Assembly (NCBI RefSeq): GCF_905475465.1
Contig: NC_062249.1
Location: 12,102,501-12,166,500 of the forward strand
Source: Pieris napi
Taxonomy: Eukaryota > Arthropoda > Insecta > Lepidoptera > Pieridae
Direction of reading: 5' to 3'
DNA length: 64,000 bases
This document shows, piece by piece, positions 25,116 to 37,049 of the stretch. Position numbers and translations under genes: made by a program. The notes beneath the pieces were generated by a model that was not told where the DNA came from, did no database searches, and saw nothing but the letters and a program-made list of their open reading frames with translations. Each line of letters begins with the position of its first letter. The first letter of the stretch is position 1.

Positions 25116-25648
25116 AAGACAATATAGGTAACCTACGTAAATTATAAATGATATCGTTAAGAGGTCATTTTCAGTTAAATTACTCTTATATGTTTTTCAA
25201 GTCTATTTCTTTAGATGTCTAATAAATAAATTAAACGTTTACTTTACTTGAGTAAATCTGCTTATAAAAGGCTAAAAGGCGAGAGGTGTTGAGTGAGTCC
25301 AGTTCAATAATAGCTCGTAAATTTTTACCTGACCGAACAAACAGCACATAACTTTCCATTCGAAATGGGGCAAATGTCAAAAGTTTGAATTACGAACGTG
25401 AGATTATTTTATTTCCAGAAGTTGGCGGTGCCATAAGTATACTCTCTATTTCTACGAAAGCTGTCTTAACAATGTCACTCATGGAATTAAAATATTAATT
25501 AAAGTTATTGTATGTGTGTATTATAATTATTTTTTGCGTCACTTCTCTGATAGCTTACATTAAATTAAAGTTTTCGGTCCACCACATCGTCGCGTCACAT
25601 TAACAAAAATATTTTAACCACATACATTAAGAAACATACAGCTTATTA
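25116..25648. other. Gene-free AT-rich stretch
   Basis: Nothing recognised. Confidence 0.5.
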
Positions 25649-25650
25649 TA

Positions 25651-25804
25651 TCTGTGGCCATAGGTCAGAATATGATAAATGCAATTTCATTACTTTACAG
25701 GACAAGCAATTAAATTATTAAGAAATCTTGAAGGCACTATTAAAATATTAAACACTCGATATAAGAATGAATGTACTTATCATTGTCTGATCTATGACCA
25801 CAGA
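25651..25804. mobile_element. MITE-like element with 28-bp terminal inverted repeats
   Basis: The left end, TCTGTGGCCATAGGTCAGAA plus TATGATAA, is matched by the complement of the right end, TCTGTGGTCATAGATCAGAC plus AATGATAA, at 24 of 28 positions. The total length is 154 bp with an AT-rich, non-coding core. TA and TTA sit next to both ends, so the superfamily (Tc1/mariner-like or Harbinger-like) cannot be decided. Confidence 0.6.
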
Positions 25805-26784
25805 TTATTATACATATATAAGGTCAAGTTATGAAGTTCAATAAATAAATAAAGTCTTATTTTTAATTGCGCAAGTGAAGCCCACAAATATTACGCATGT
25901 TAAATTACATGGTTGTTGCCGTTTTGTAAAAAGCATTTAGTGAAAACAGGAATTGCTGTCGAATTGCGATAAAGCTGCCAACCGAGCTTTTAAAGTCAAC
26001 CGCGGAATAAAATTTATTTTTCATGATAAAGAATATTTGATTAGAAATATTTTGTAGCTCTCTTGTGTGCGTACAACGAATATGGCTTTTCATTTTGGCG
26101 GGTATTAGTTAGGAAATTATTTTAAAGCATGGTTTGATTTGATGTGATGAATTTTATGTAAATTATTGTAAATTTATGATAATTAGACACATCGTCGATG
26201 TTATTTCTTTAAAACTTGTCATATTACTTGTACGAGCCAAGGCTGTACATTTTGCTCATTCAGGCTTTCGTTATTATTCCCTATGTACGTGCCAAGACTC
26301 GTACGTTCCGATCATCTAAAAATTATTATTAAATATCAGAGATACAAAACATAATATAAGTTATTGATTATTAGGTACTAATAAAAATTCAATGCTATCA
26401 AAAATAAAGTCACGGTTTTATTTAAACATCGCCGAAGGGTAAATCTAATAAAAATATTCTAAAATTAACGGCTAAACTATTCATTCGATTCATTTTCAGA
26501 CAAATAATTCAAAAAACACAAATAGATTTATAGTATAAAAAGCAATAACTATATATAATTAAATAAAATAAAAATAGGATAATTTAATCCTCAAAAAATA
26601 TGTATTAGAGCAATTTGCGGAGCAAACTATCTTGATAGTACCTTTGTTTAAAATAAATTTTATCTCTTTCCTGTGTATATTTTAGCAATGTCCTTATTCG
26701 TTCAAAAAAACAGGAATACATATTTAAAACAACGGGAAAATTAATCTGGAATTGTTTAGGTGTATACAAGACACCTTTTGTATG
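25805..26784. other. Gene-free AT-rich stretch
   Basis: Contains an AATAAATAAATAAAG run near 25,840 that resembles a retrotransposon tail, and an imperfect direct repeat (TGTACGAGCCAAGGCT at 26,229 and TGTACGTGCCAAGACT at 26,284). Otherwise nothing is recognised. Confidence 0.45.
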
Positions 26785-26940
26785 GCAAACAAGGTTTTTA
26801 ATAATTTACCAAAAACATTCAAAGATTCCTACTAGATTTCTTAAAAGACGACTTAATGTAGTACTTTTGGAAAATTTAATTATTCTATTTATGATTATTT
26901 GCGTGAAACATTATAAATAAAATAAATTTGAAAACGGCAT
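26785..26940 (+). mobile_element. LINE (jockey/CR1-like) ORF2 C-terminal remnant
   Basis: One plus-strand frame gives NKVFNNLPKTFKDS and, after a frameshift, FLKRRLNVVLLENLI and a stop. The V-x-N-x-L-P ... F-K-R-x-L pattern is the usual C-terminus of jockey/CR1-type reverse transcriptase ORFs. It is followed by ATAAATAAAATAAA, consistent with a 3' tail. Confidence 0.5.
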
Positions 26941-29938
26941 AATATATTTTAATAATGTGATAAAAAAATATAAATATTGACTATAATGATATGACTCATA
27001 ACGTAATTGTAACTTCTATTTAAAATTCTACCTTTAAAGACAAATTTGGACGCCATTATGTGTGGCAGAATATGCGAACTTTAGATTGCTATAACATTTT
27101 TGTACCATATTCTTGCAAATATATTATTATATGTCTGCTATATAATATTCAACATATTAAACCCGCGTTTGTAATTAAAATTACGCAGTAGATCTCGTAT
27201 AAAATGTAGCAAATATTAATATAGTTGAATGCCCCAATCATTTATTTATTCAGAATCACGTTAAGCGTTAACATGTGGATTTGTTGATCTCAGATAAATT
27301 TATACTCAAACATCGAAGCTCGCATAAATATTGACGAATACGCTTGAGATGTTATGGGTTGGTGTTAAATTCGAAGATATAGTTTCAATAAAATATATTA
27401 TATCACTTAAAGCATTCCTTATTAAGTAAGGCTTGCAATTTATTTGCTTCATGTTGGATAATTTCACACACACTGATAGGTACTTAAGTTGAAAAATCAA
27501 GCATCGTGGCACGTTACAAGCAAATGAAGGTTATTAATCAAATAATTTACATATGATTCTGTCATATAGCTAAAACAATTAAGTATGTCCAACTTTAGAG
27601 CATAAATCGCGTTTGATTTACGCAGTGCCACACAGCGCCATCTGTTACGAGTTTCATTGTTGCGCTGACCACTTTGAACTGCCGACTCGAATACACTTGT
27701 AGAACAATTTCAATTGATTTATAGTCAAATTTTGAAGCGGTCTAGCCGAATTGCAGGCAATTTATTTTAAGCTAAATTTTTAATCAAAATGAAAAAATCG
27801 TCAAAAATACTTACTTAATTGTATTTTTAGACAAAATGTGGTCTTGAACAAAATTAAGTTTATTTAACTTAAAAATATTTTGAGAGCTGTGTTCGCTTAG
27901 TAGCTTGAGCGTGTGACTTCTTTTTAAAAACCCAAAAATTATTTGAAAATAAAAGTAATCCAGAAACCGTATGTAATCTGCGGTCAATTTCCATACAGCG
28001 CCAATGGATTATTATATTCTATTTTCTATAATGTGGTCTGAAATTATAAATGTTATACTACTACATTAGCTATATTATTCTCAAAACTATTTTAAATACA
28101 CATATTTATTATTCATTCAAATACTGTTTATGTATTTTACGTAGTGGAAATAACCGTAAATTCGGAATTATAGACAGTGAATAAAAAGCGTCATAAAAAT
28201 TCGTAATCTTTGAACGGTGATAAAGCGCACATGTTGTCAAGTAGCACGCAAACTGGCCCAAAATTTGGTATTCGGTACCACATGGCGACCGTACGTTGAT
28301 ATTCGCAAAAAACTACCTGAACAAGTGTTTAGTACGGCTTCAAGTGTTTAAGACTTGGGTTTTCGTTATAGTTTGGATCAATTTATAAAATTATGTGATT
28401 TTTTAATATAACAAAACGCTGTCATTGAATTGTAATTAAAATATGCTAAGTAAAGATAGATTTTTAAGAAAATTCGATAGGAAATAATATAGCTGTCTAA
28501 GAGATGAACTAAATCTAACCTCTTTAATAAGTCAATTGTTTGCCAGAACACAAAATGGCATTTACGTCAAACGCTTCAATTGAGCAATTTAAATTTCGAA
28601 CAGCAGTACGATAAACGTAGTTCTTTGTGCATAGCAACTTAAACAATGAAGACAATATTTCCTATTTTCATGAGTTGATTTTAAAAAGTACAATTCATTT
28701 CCAACATCGCAATTTACAGAGACATTGTAACAAGCACTTTGTACGCTCGTAAATAGTAAATGAGAGAAACATGTCAGCCAGACATAATATCGGGTAGTGA
28801 CAGGCCCGGTGGGTGGTCGGTTGCTGCTATGCCACTTGACTTGCTAAAATGTGACAATTGACATACGACAGTTTACATATCTGCCATAGATAATCTTTGC
28901 AATATACAGGCGCCAGACGAGTCCGGAATTTGCATCCCAACAAATATAATCTCTGATTTGTTTATACTTTAAATCAAAAATACATAATAACTTAACAATA
29001 AGATTCAAGAATGTATTGCTTAATATAATCGATAGATTCCCTTTCGTAGAAGCGTCCTAGGTTCTAACAGCTATTCCTGTGCTCATATAAATTAGCCAAT
29101 AAATTTGTCCCTTAAAATTGACCGCTTCCACCCCTCTTACAGTTTCAAAGAGCGAGGTTATCCAAACTTTTTAAATTTTAATTTTCCAATAAGTTGTCAT
29201 TTACATTTTTAAATGATATACTCGTACTTATTAATTATAGTTTTAAGAATTCAGTTTGTAATAGTTATCAAGTAGAAAGTATGCTGTAATTGCCTATTAG
29301 ACGATGTACAATTCGTTATTGTTATTTTAGTTTGTTTTTTATGTAAGATCTTACTGTAATGCCCGTTGGGAAACGTTTTTTACTAACAAATAGCTATATA
29401 GTAGTTATACATTTGTAGTTACTGAATCTAATTTCTTTTGTTTTACCTAACAGTATTCTAGCTCCTATCAAAAGAGAATGAGTGAGTTAGTATTTCTTAA
29501 GTTTTACACTTAAGCATTTTTGCAATTGTATATTAATAACCAAAAACAAAGACACGCGCAATGGCTTAAGAAAATTTCAAAACAGAAAACCACTTTATCA
29601 GAACTTCTAGTTGAAATATAAATTAATTATAGCTTGATTGTAGAAAATAAGTGTTCTTTGAACAGGCATAATAAGGTACTTAAATATGAAATAATAAATT
29701 GTCTCTTTTCTTTGAAATTACTTGAATAATTTATTCATAGACGATCGCCTTAGGTTGAAGAAAATTAAGTAATTTTCAAAGACAGTATCTAGTTTAACAA
29801 TTACATATTATTATTGTGAAAATACCCGCATTCATGTTTTATGAACTATAGTTATTTTAATCAAAATTAATTTAATAGAATGATTTAGGCCTGGACAAAA
29901 TAGGCGAATACTATTTTAAGCTGAGACTGTAAGAATAA
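26941..29938. other. Gene-free AT-rich stretch
   Basis: No exon or RNA gene recognised. CAGCGCCATCTGTTACGAG near 27,635 resembles a motif that recurs in insect transposons, but no element boundaries are visible. Confidence 0.45.
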
Positions 29939-30157
29939 TCTTAATACATACATATATAAATTACGTGTCACGTTGTTTGTCCGTAATGGACTCCTAAAAA
30001 ACATAACCGATTTCAATCCAATTTGCACACCGTGTGCAGTTCGATCTAACTAAATAGGTAGGATAGCTTACATGTCACTCAAATCCTCTAAAACGGCTGG
30101 TCTAATATCCTAATCGCTTGAAATATCATGCAGGACAACGTCTGTCGGGTCCGCTAG
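29939..30157 (+). mobile_element. Non-autonomous Helitron-like element
   Basis: Begins TCTTAATACATACATATATA, continues GTGTCACGTTGTTTGTCCGT, AATCCAATTTGCACACCGTG and TGCAGTTCGATC, and ends GACAACGTCTGTCGGGTCCG-CTAG. The 5' TC, the 3' CTAG, a short GC-rich hairpin potential just upstream of the end, and insertion exactly between an A (29,938) and a T (30,158) all fit a Helitron. At 219 bp there is no Rep/helicase coding sequence. The internal string is familiar from lepidopteran genomes. Confidence 0.6.
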
Positions 30158-33100
30158 TATACAATATAATTCCAGAGAAATCACAGCATTAAAAAAATTC
30201 ATATAAAAAAGCAATAAAACCATAAAAAATACAGAAAGCTGAAAGCTTTTCAAAGATAATTAAAACGAGAAATTTAACCACCAGCTGTGTAAAACGACAG
30301 AGCTTTCTTACGTAAATTAACTTGAAGGAGATTTGTGTATAATTAGGATGTTTCTGCTTCATACATGTAACCTGAAGTTTGTTAGAAAATTTATCAGAAA
30401 CACGTTAATTCTGCGATTTGTAATAAACTTCACGTATATTGTTTAATACCATCTCATTATCAAAAGTAGACACATATTGTAGTAGTATAATTTGCAATTA
30501 AAAAAAATATATTTTTAGCCATAATATTTCTTAGCAGCCTCAAATTACTAAGCGATTTAAGTGTTTAAACTAAAATAGCCATATTTATAATCAACTGATT
30601 TTTATTTCTCGTATATTACGTATTTCAATATAATTAATATCCTAGATTAGTTTCAAAATTATACTTACGTTATATATCTTAAAAGTAAGCTTATAACAAA
30701 CTTTATTTAAGCCACAACAAATATATCCGCATAAAGCCTGAAGCAAGATCAGAGGCTTTAAGAAATTACAAAGCCTTATTTCTCCCATGGACTTATCCTC
30801 AGATTTAAGCCGTTTATAACCAGCTCAATTTTTAATTTCGAGCTTAACCCACGGTTTTTGATAAATAGTATAAAATCTTCTCGCGGAGACCTCTACTGAG
30901 CAATGTCTGGTGGCATTTGCTCGAAAAAAACCATCGGGAGTAAGACGATATGCCTTTACTAATCTTAAGGTGCTAAGGCAATAACTCACTATTAGACAAT
31001 TTCAAAATAAATTTATTTACATAAGAGAAACCGGATTTACCAACAATTAAACTCATTTAACTGTACTGGATTCGTAAACTGTATTAAGCGAATCGGTGAT
31101 ATGAAAAAATAAATTGAAACCCGATACAAATTGTAGATTTTAATCGAAATAAAACAGTTGCAATGTCTATCATATAACAATGTTGCCGTTTTTGGTATCA
31201 TCAGTTTGACTAATCCAGTACATTTGAAGGGAACAAATCAAAATTGTTTTGTTTGAAGTTTCTTACACACAAGCATTTTTTTGTTAGACTAATAATTGTG
31301 TTATTTTAATAACTCAAACTAACTTTCAATCTATTTATAAACAGGTTTTATACAATTTGATTTTTATTAGATATTCCGTATGGCGCAATCCAATTTCTAT
31401 CTTATAAGCATCAATAACAGATGTGATCACAAAAAACCACCTGAAGCCATCAAGAATATTAACAACCCTTTTATAACATAGTAAAGTAAATATAGACATC
31501 TTAATGAGCCAAGTTATTAAATAAATTCACTTTATAAGTTAAACGATTCACTGCGGCCGATACTGCGATCTACAAACTTCATAGTTGAATGTTTGTTTCG
31601 AAACATTTAAATTTAATGATATAGACCGAACTCTGCATTTCATTTAGTATTCAACTTAGCTTTGTAATTCTGTTTAGTATTTTAACTATGTATATTAAGC
31701 CTAAAACGAAATGTGACTAAGTACATTCGAGTCCTAAATTTTATTGAGTACCTATTCTATACACATTCGTAGTAACAGAGTAAATATTTTATTAGTAACG
31801 GGTTTCGCTCGCAAATTCGTGGTTCGATAAACGCGAATTTTTGTGAATAGCTCAAGTATTTGCTTCGCAAACATATTTTCCAGTCAATTTTCCTAATCTC
31901 TCAAACGCTTAAACCACTTGTTCTATTTTTGAAATTATTATCTGTATAGTAAGTGTTCTTTAGTGAAGCATCTTTGGAGTGGTAGCTACTGGTTGATAAA
32001 GAAATATTTCAACGAAGCTGCAGATGACAGGATGCAAGTTTGTGGAGCCTTTTGTGAGCTGATATTTTAATTAAAATTGTGTTAAGTTCAGATAATCCAT
32101 AAATTAATTTAGCCTAGGACTAAGTTTTAACTTCATTGCTTTACAAATATGACAATTAATAGTTCTAGCTTCTACATTTACACTAAACTTCATAAAACAG
32201 TAATTTGACTAGAAATAAATCGTTTCGAAGAACCTATATTAAATTAACTCAAACTAAATGGGCTACAAAGAAAGAGTACTGGGAATTTCCACGTTATATT
32301 CAATACGCCTAATATTTCGTTAATATGCAAATCAACCCAACATTCATACGAATATCTAACAAACTCGTACTGACATGAGGCCCGGAGTAAATTGCACTTA
32401 AATTAGTTGTGTCGAGTCTCAAGATGTAGATTGTAGACAATTTGCAAGATACGGAGATATTGGCGAGACTAGAGCCGAGCAAAATTTATTGTCGACAGAA
32501 ATGGTTAAATTTATTTAAAGTTTTTGTATTCAAAATATGAACGTCACATACTTGGTCACTCTGTTGAAGAGTCAGAGAAGAACTGTCAGAAAAATATAAT
32601 ATGAGAAAATGACATATTCTGGAAATCAGCAATCGGTCATTCATAATCATTTCTATGATTTATTTAATGGTTTACGCCAATCCAATCTAGTAACAATTCT
32701 GAGAAAAGTATTCCTGTCTTAACGTTGAGAAATATAATGGTTAAACGAACCAAGAACAATATTCAAATTGTTCCACAGGTAACGCATAATTTTGACGGTA
32801 AAGTTTCTTATACAAAATTAGTCTGTTTCTATTAAGGAAATTTACACCATTATATTATTTGATGAAAGTTTCTAGACAGTTATAATTTTTAAACTTCAAA
32901 AAACTAGAACAGAAATCAAACAAACCAAGTAAAACTTTGCCAACCCTTAGCTCACTGTTAACAGAAGAGGAACCTTGATCGTACTTGTAGGATATTCTTT
33001 GTAGTGTGTCAAAACATGCTTCAAGCCGAAATGGTGTAAATGAAATGACGATACTTGGCTAAATAACGGCGTTTTCGCTGGGATTATAGCTAAAGGATTT

Positions 33101-36100
33101 AATTACCTAATCAGCAAAAGTCTACTTTAAGATCTCGAAGTCCAGCTAATTTATCACTGAAGGTTGTCATAAGTCCAAAGAACATCAATTAGTTTATAAA
33201 ACACAAGGAGTGTTCACGAAGAATCTCTTACAATTAAAGCACTTAGGGGCACGCGGATACAATGCATGTATCTGACAACACCAAGACAGGTAATGATATA
33301 GGAATGTAAGTCCGCATCAAAATAAGGGGGCCGTATCAAAGGCAGCAAGGCATCCCCTGGGACCAGGCCTTTATTTATAGGCTTTGTTGGAGGGAAATAT
33401 AAATAGTTCGCGCTTTTTGAGGGTGAGATATTGTAGAAAATTAATGATGTGGTCAGCACTCAGATTGGATTAGGGTCGCTCGATGCTGAAAGGCTTTGTA
33501 AAACAACGTAAAATGGGCATCGAGTGATCATTAAAGAAGGAACATGACTCTGCAATAATAAAACTATTAATTGGTGCTCGACGTGAGGACTTGGCATACA
33601 AGCGGCTGTTATAGATTTATAGCATATAGCGTTAAATCAAAAAGAGTAAAGATAAAGCCATATGTAGGAGGATTTTATATCAGTTTAAAATTATCTACAG
33701 TGATACAATTTTAACGTATGGCAATAAAAGTTTAGTGCCGTATGAGCATCATAAATATCGGGATACGGGACAGAATCTAAAGTAAACAAACTACATTAGT
33801 AGACGTATCGATTCTTATAATATCGGTCTGTACGTGGATTTCATATTTAATGCAATACTCGTATCGCTTTAACAAGAAATAAATATTAACGATATCCGGT
33901 GCGCGGTTGTGATCGCATATACGGTTTTGGCGTGATTTTTATCCGAGCCAAACTTATAGTATTACAATTTCGTATTTTATAGATAAAGACTACTATAAAA
34001 ATAGAATACAATAATGCTAATCGAATTAAGTTTACAAAATCATTGTTTTCTAAATATTTTGTATGTTAGCTTTACGATAAACCTATTTGAAATAAATGTA
34101 AACATAAAAAAAAGATTTTTAAACTTAGTAGCATAGTAGCATAAGAAATCAAAAGTTATTGTATTATATATTGTTATTTATTTTCATTGTTAATGAACCA
34201 TTTCATATTCAAGGAAAAAGATGAAACCTTTAAAAAATTAAGTTTAAAAACTTCAAACATTTAAGAACGGTCACCAGGACGGCACGCGACGTAAAATGGT
34301 ACAGAAACTACAGAATAAAGTGCAATCAACGGTAAAAAGGAGGTGATCGACCTATCTCCAGCCAGACAATAGCTTTTAATGTTCCACGTGCATAATTCAT
34401 GCGGGGCCCGTCTTCCATCAAGCCACTTGTGATAAAAATTCCACATCAAGAACACTTATATGCGCTATACGCAGTACGCTAGATTAACTGGAAACTTAAT
34501 TTATGAAATAGGTTAAATATGGTAGTGAGGAATATATGCATTTTAAAACCGATTTATATTCCATTTGTCACCATTATTTATACACGTATTAAACTTGTAA
34601 AACAATGAAAGTATGGCAATTACCTACTTGAAGCCTAGATACTTAGTTTGATATTGCTTTAATACAAACATTCCCGGGAGTTCAATAATATTTGATCCAT
34701 TCAACAACTAATATTGTAGCTATTTATATTTCAATAGAATCTCAAGAACGTTTTACAAGTCTATGGCACAGCATAACCTATCCATGGTTTGCTTGTGTTT
34801 GTAAGCTGGTTTTAGATTTTTGGCGATGCGATTTAAATGACAGCATTTAGGTAATTAAATATTTTGTTATAAAAATTAAGATTGTATCTTAACGCAATGT
34901 AATCGTGTTTTCTGCAAAGAAATGATTAAGATCGATAATTACTTACAATGGAATTTCAGTTTAATTAGCTTTTTGCGAGACCCAATACGTAACTTCAACT
35001 TGCATAAGAAAATAATTAGCGAAAGAAATCACGTGGGAAATTATGGAGAACTTTTTGTGTAATTAAGCATAGAGTTAATGTATTAAAAAGATTTAGAAAT
35101 ATGATTAAAATACTTTGATAATACATAAAATGCAATTAATTGAGTTATAAGAGAAAGTTATTTATTTTGATAGATTTTGATATTATACAAATAATTACGA
35201 TTTCAGAATAACTATATTTATTTTATATTTACATTAATGTACATATAGATACACAATGTCAAAATATAATTCAAAACAATAGAATTATTTATAATGTCAT
35301 AACATATGTGTTTATGTTACCAAGATTAATTGGAAAAACTCCATTAAAAACGTTTAAAAGAAACATATATGCTTGGAAAATATTAAATCGAATAGAGAGA
35401 ATTAATTTTGCTCTTCGTCGGAAAGCATTCATCAAAGAAGCTATTTATAAAGTGACTTATAAAATCCGAAGCACTCGAGTAAAAGTCAGCGAAATTTCCT
35501 TTAGCGAGAAAATGGGATTGTGCCTTATTATTGGTTTAAAACTTTGTTTAAGGTTTAACGTTTTAATGCCTTCAACAACTAACAAATGCTATAAATGATA
35601 AATCCGCTTGCTAGAGCTTTTCTGATCTAATTAGATTTTCATCTTCTCTTTCTCATCTGTTCTTACCAGTGCCTAGTTGTTATCGTAGCCATTCCAAATG
35701 TAGTTGTTTTGAAGTTTACGTCTGCAATTTACCTGTAACAACAAATAATTATTTTAATGGTTTTATTGTAATAATAATTCTGAAAGACAACCGAGTTTAT
35801 TTATGCCATGGTAATATCGTTATGTATTATAAAATGTAGGCCCCTCTTCCGTATGTTTGTATGAACGCCAAAACCCTACGAAAAAGATTTTTGTACGTTG
35901 ACTACAATGTAACAATTATTGTTGAAGAGATCGAAGTGAGGAAGCTAGTCTATTACAATTAATTAATTTTAGCAAGCAACTGGCGCTTATTATTTATATG
36001 GAATGAAGAGCGTTCCTGGATATACCCGAGATGTTAGTGGTTCGGCGTTAGTTCCGTTTATAATTAAAGTGTCAAGCACAGGAACAATGCAATAGCTGTG

Positions 36101-36758
36101 AGCGAATCCATCGGAGAGTGGAGACAGGAAATTATTATATTCAACTTTGAGTTATAGCTTTCATAGTTATTCCGAGAACAACGCGTTCACTGTCGAAACC
36201 AGTATATTTTTATATTAGTGAATATGAAGTTAAATGTATCATGGAATATATTTTTTTATATAATAGAACAAACGAGAAAATATAAAAATAAATTTAGAAC
36301 ATTATAAATTTAGAAGGGAATTTTACATCGCACGCATTGCATTTGCAACTTGCTTCTGTACCTTACCTATTACTGCTAAATCACACAGACTGAGTCGAAA
36401 TTATCCAATTCAAAATACCAAGACTTGTGTTTAACAAGGCCCATAAAATTATAACGATTAATTAAGAATACAGTCTGGCTATAAAATTAATATAAGGATG
36501 TATTATTATTCCACTCTTCTAGTCGTTTATTACATTAATTTATGAGCGCAGTGGGTGGCTAAGACAATTGATACTTCGGAGTATATGTAATTAAGACGTA
36601 AGCATATATGTATATACTGCTCGACAATTTTAATTACAAAATCAAATAAATTTAGAAGTTTGAAAGCAGCAAGTGTCAGTATGTTAAAAGAAAAAGCCAC
36701 AAGACTGATAATGACAACTATTCAATACTTATTGGAGACATATGAAAAATATAATTAA
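30158..36758. other. Long gene-free stretch
   Basis: About 6.6 kb with no recognised exon, RNA gene or classifiable repeat. Slightly GC-richer patches lie at about 33,190-33,480 and 34,260-34,460. The 96-codon plus-strand frame at 35,308 starts with a non-ATG codon, and its Lys/Ile/Phe-rich text has no domain. Confidence 0.45.
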
Positions 36759-37036
36759 AGAGCAGTGTTGGCCTAGTAGCTTCAGCCCTGATGTCGTAAG
36801 TTCGAGCCCCGGCTGTGGACAAATGGACTTTATTTCTATGTGCACATTTAACATTCGCTAGAACGGTGAAGGAAAACATCGTGAGGAAACCGGCGTACCT
36901 TAGACCCAAAAAGTCGATGGCGTGTGTCAGGCACAGGAGGCTGTTCACCAACTTGCCAAATTAACCTTAAAGACAAATGATCATGATACAGAAATATGAG
37001 GCCCACACCTAAAACGGCTGTAGCGACACTCACTAA
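36759..37036 (+). mobile_element. tRNA-derived SINE, near full length
   Basis: AGCAGTGTTGGCCTAGTAGC (A-box side) and GTTCGAGCCCC (B-box) are followed by ATTTAACATTCGCTAGAACG, GAAGGAAAACATCGTGAGGA, CCCAAAAAGTCGATGGCGTG and GAGGCCCACACCTAAAACGG. The region between the boxes is shortened by about 14 bp relative to the others. TATGAAAAATAT occurs on both sides (36,741-36,752 and 37,038-37,049), close to but not directly abutting the 5' end, so it is a likely target-site duplication. Confidence 0.85.
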
Positions 37037-37049
37037 TTATGAAAAATAT

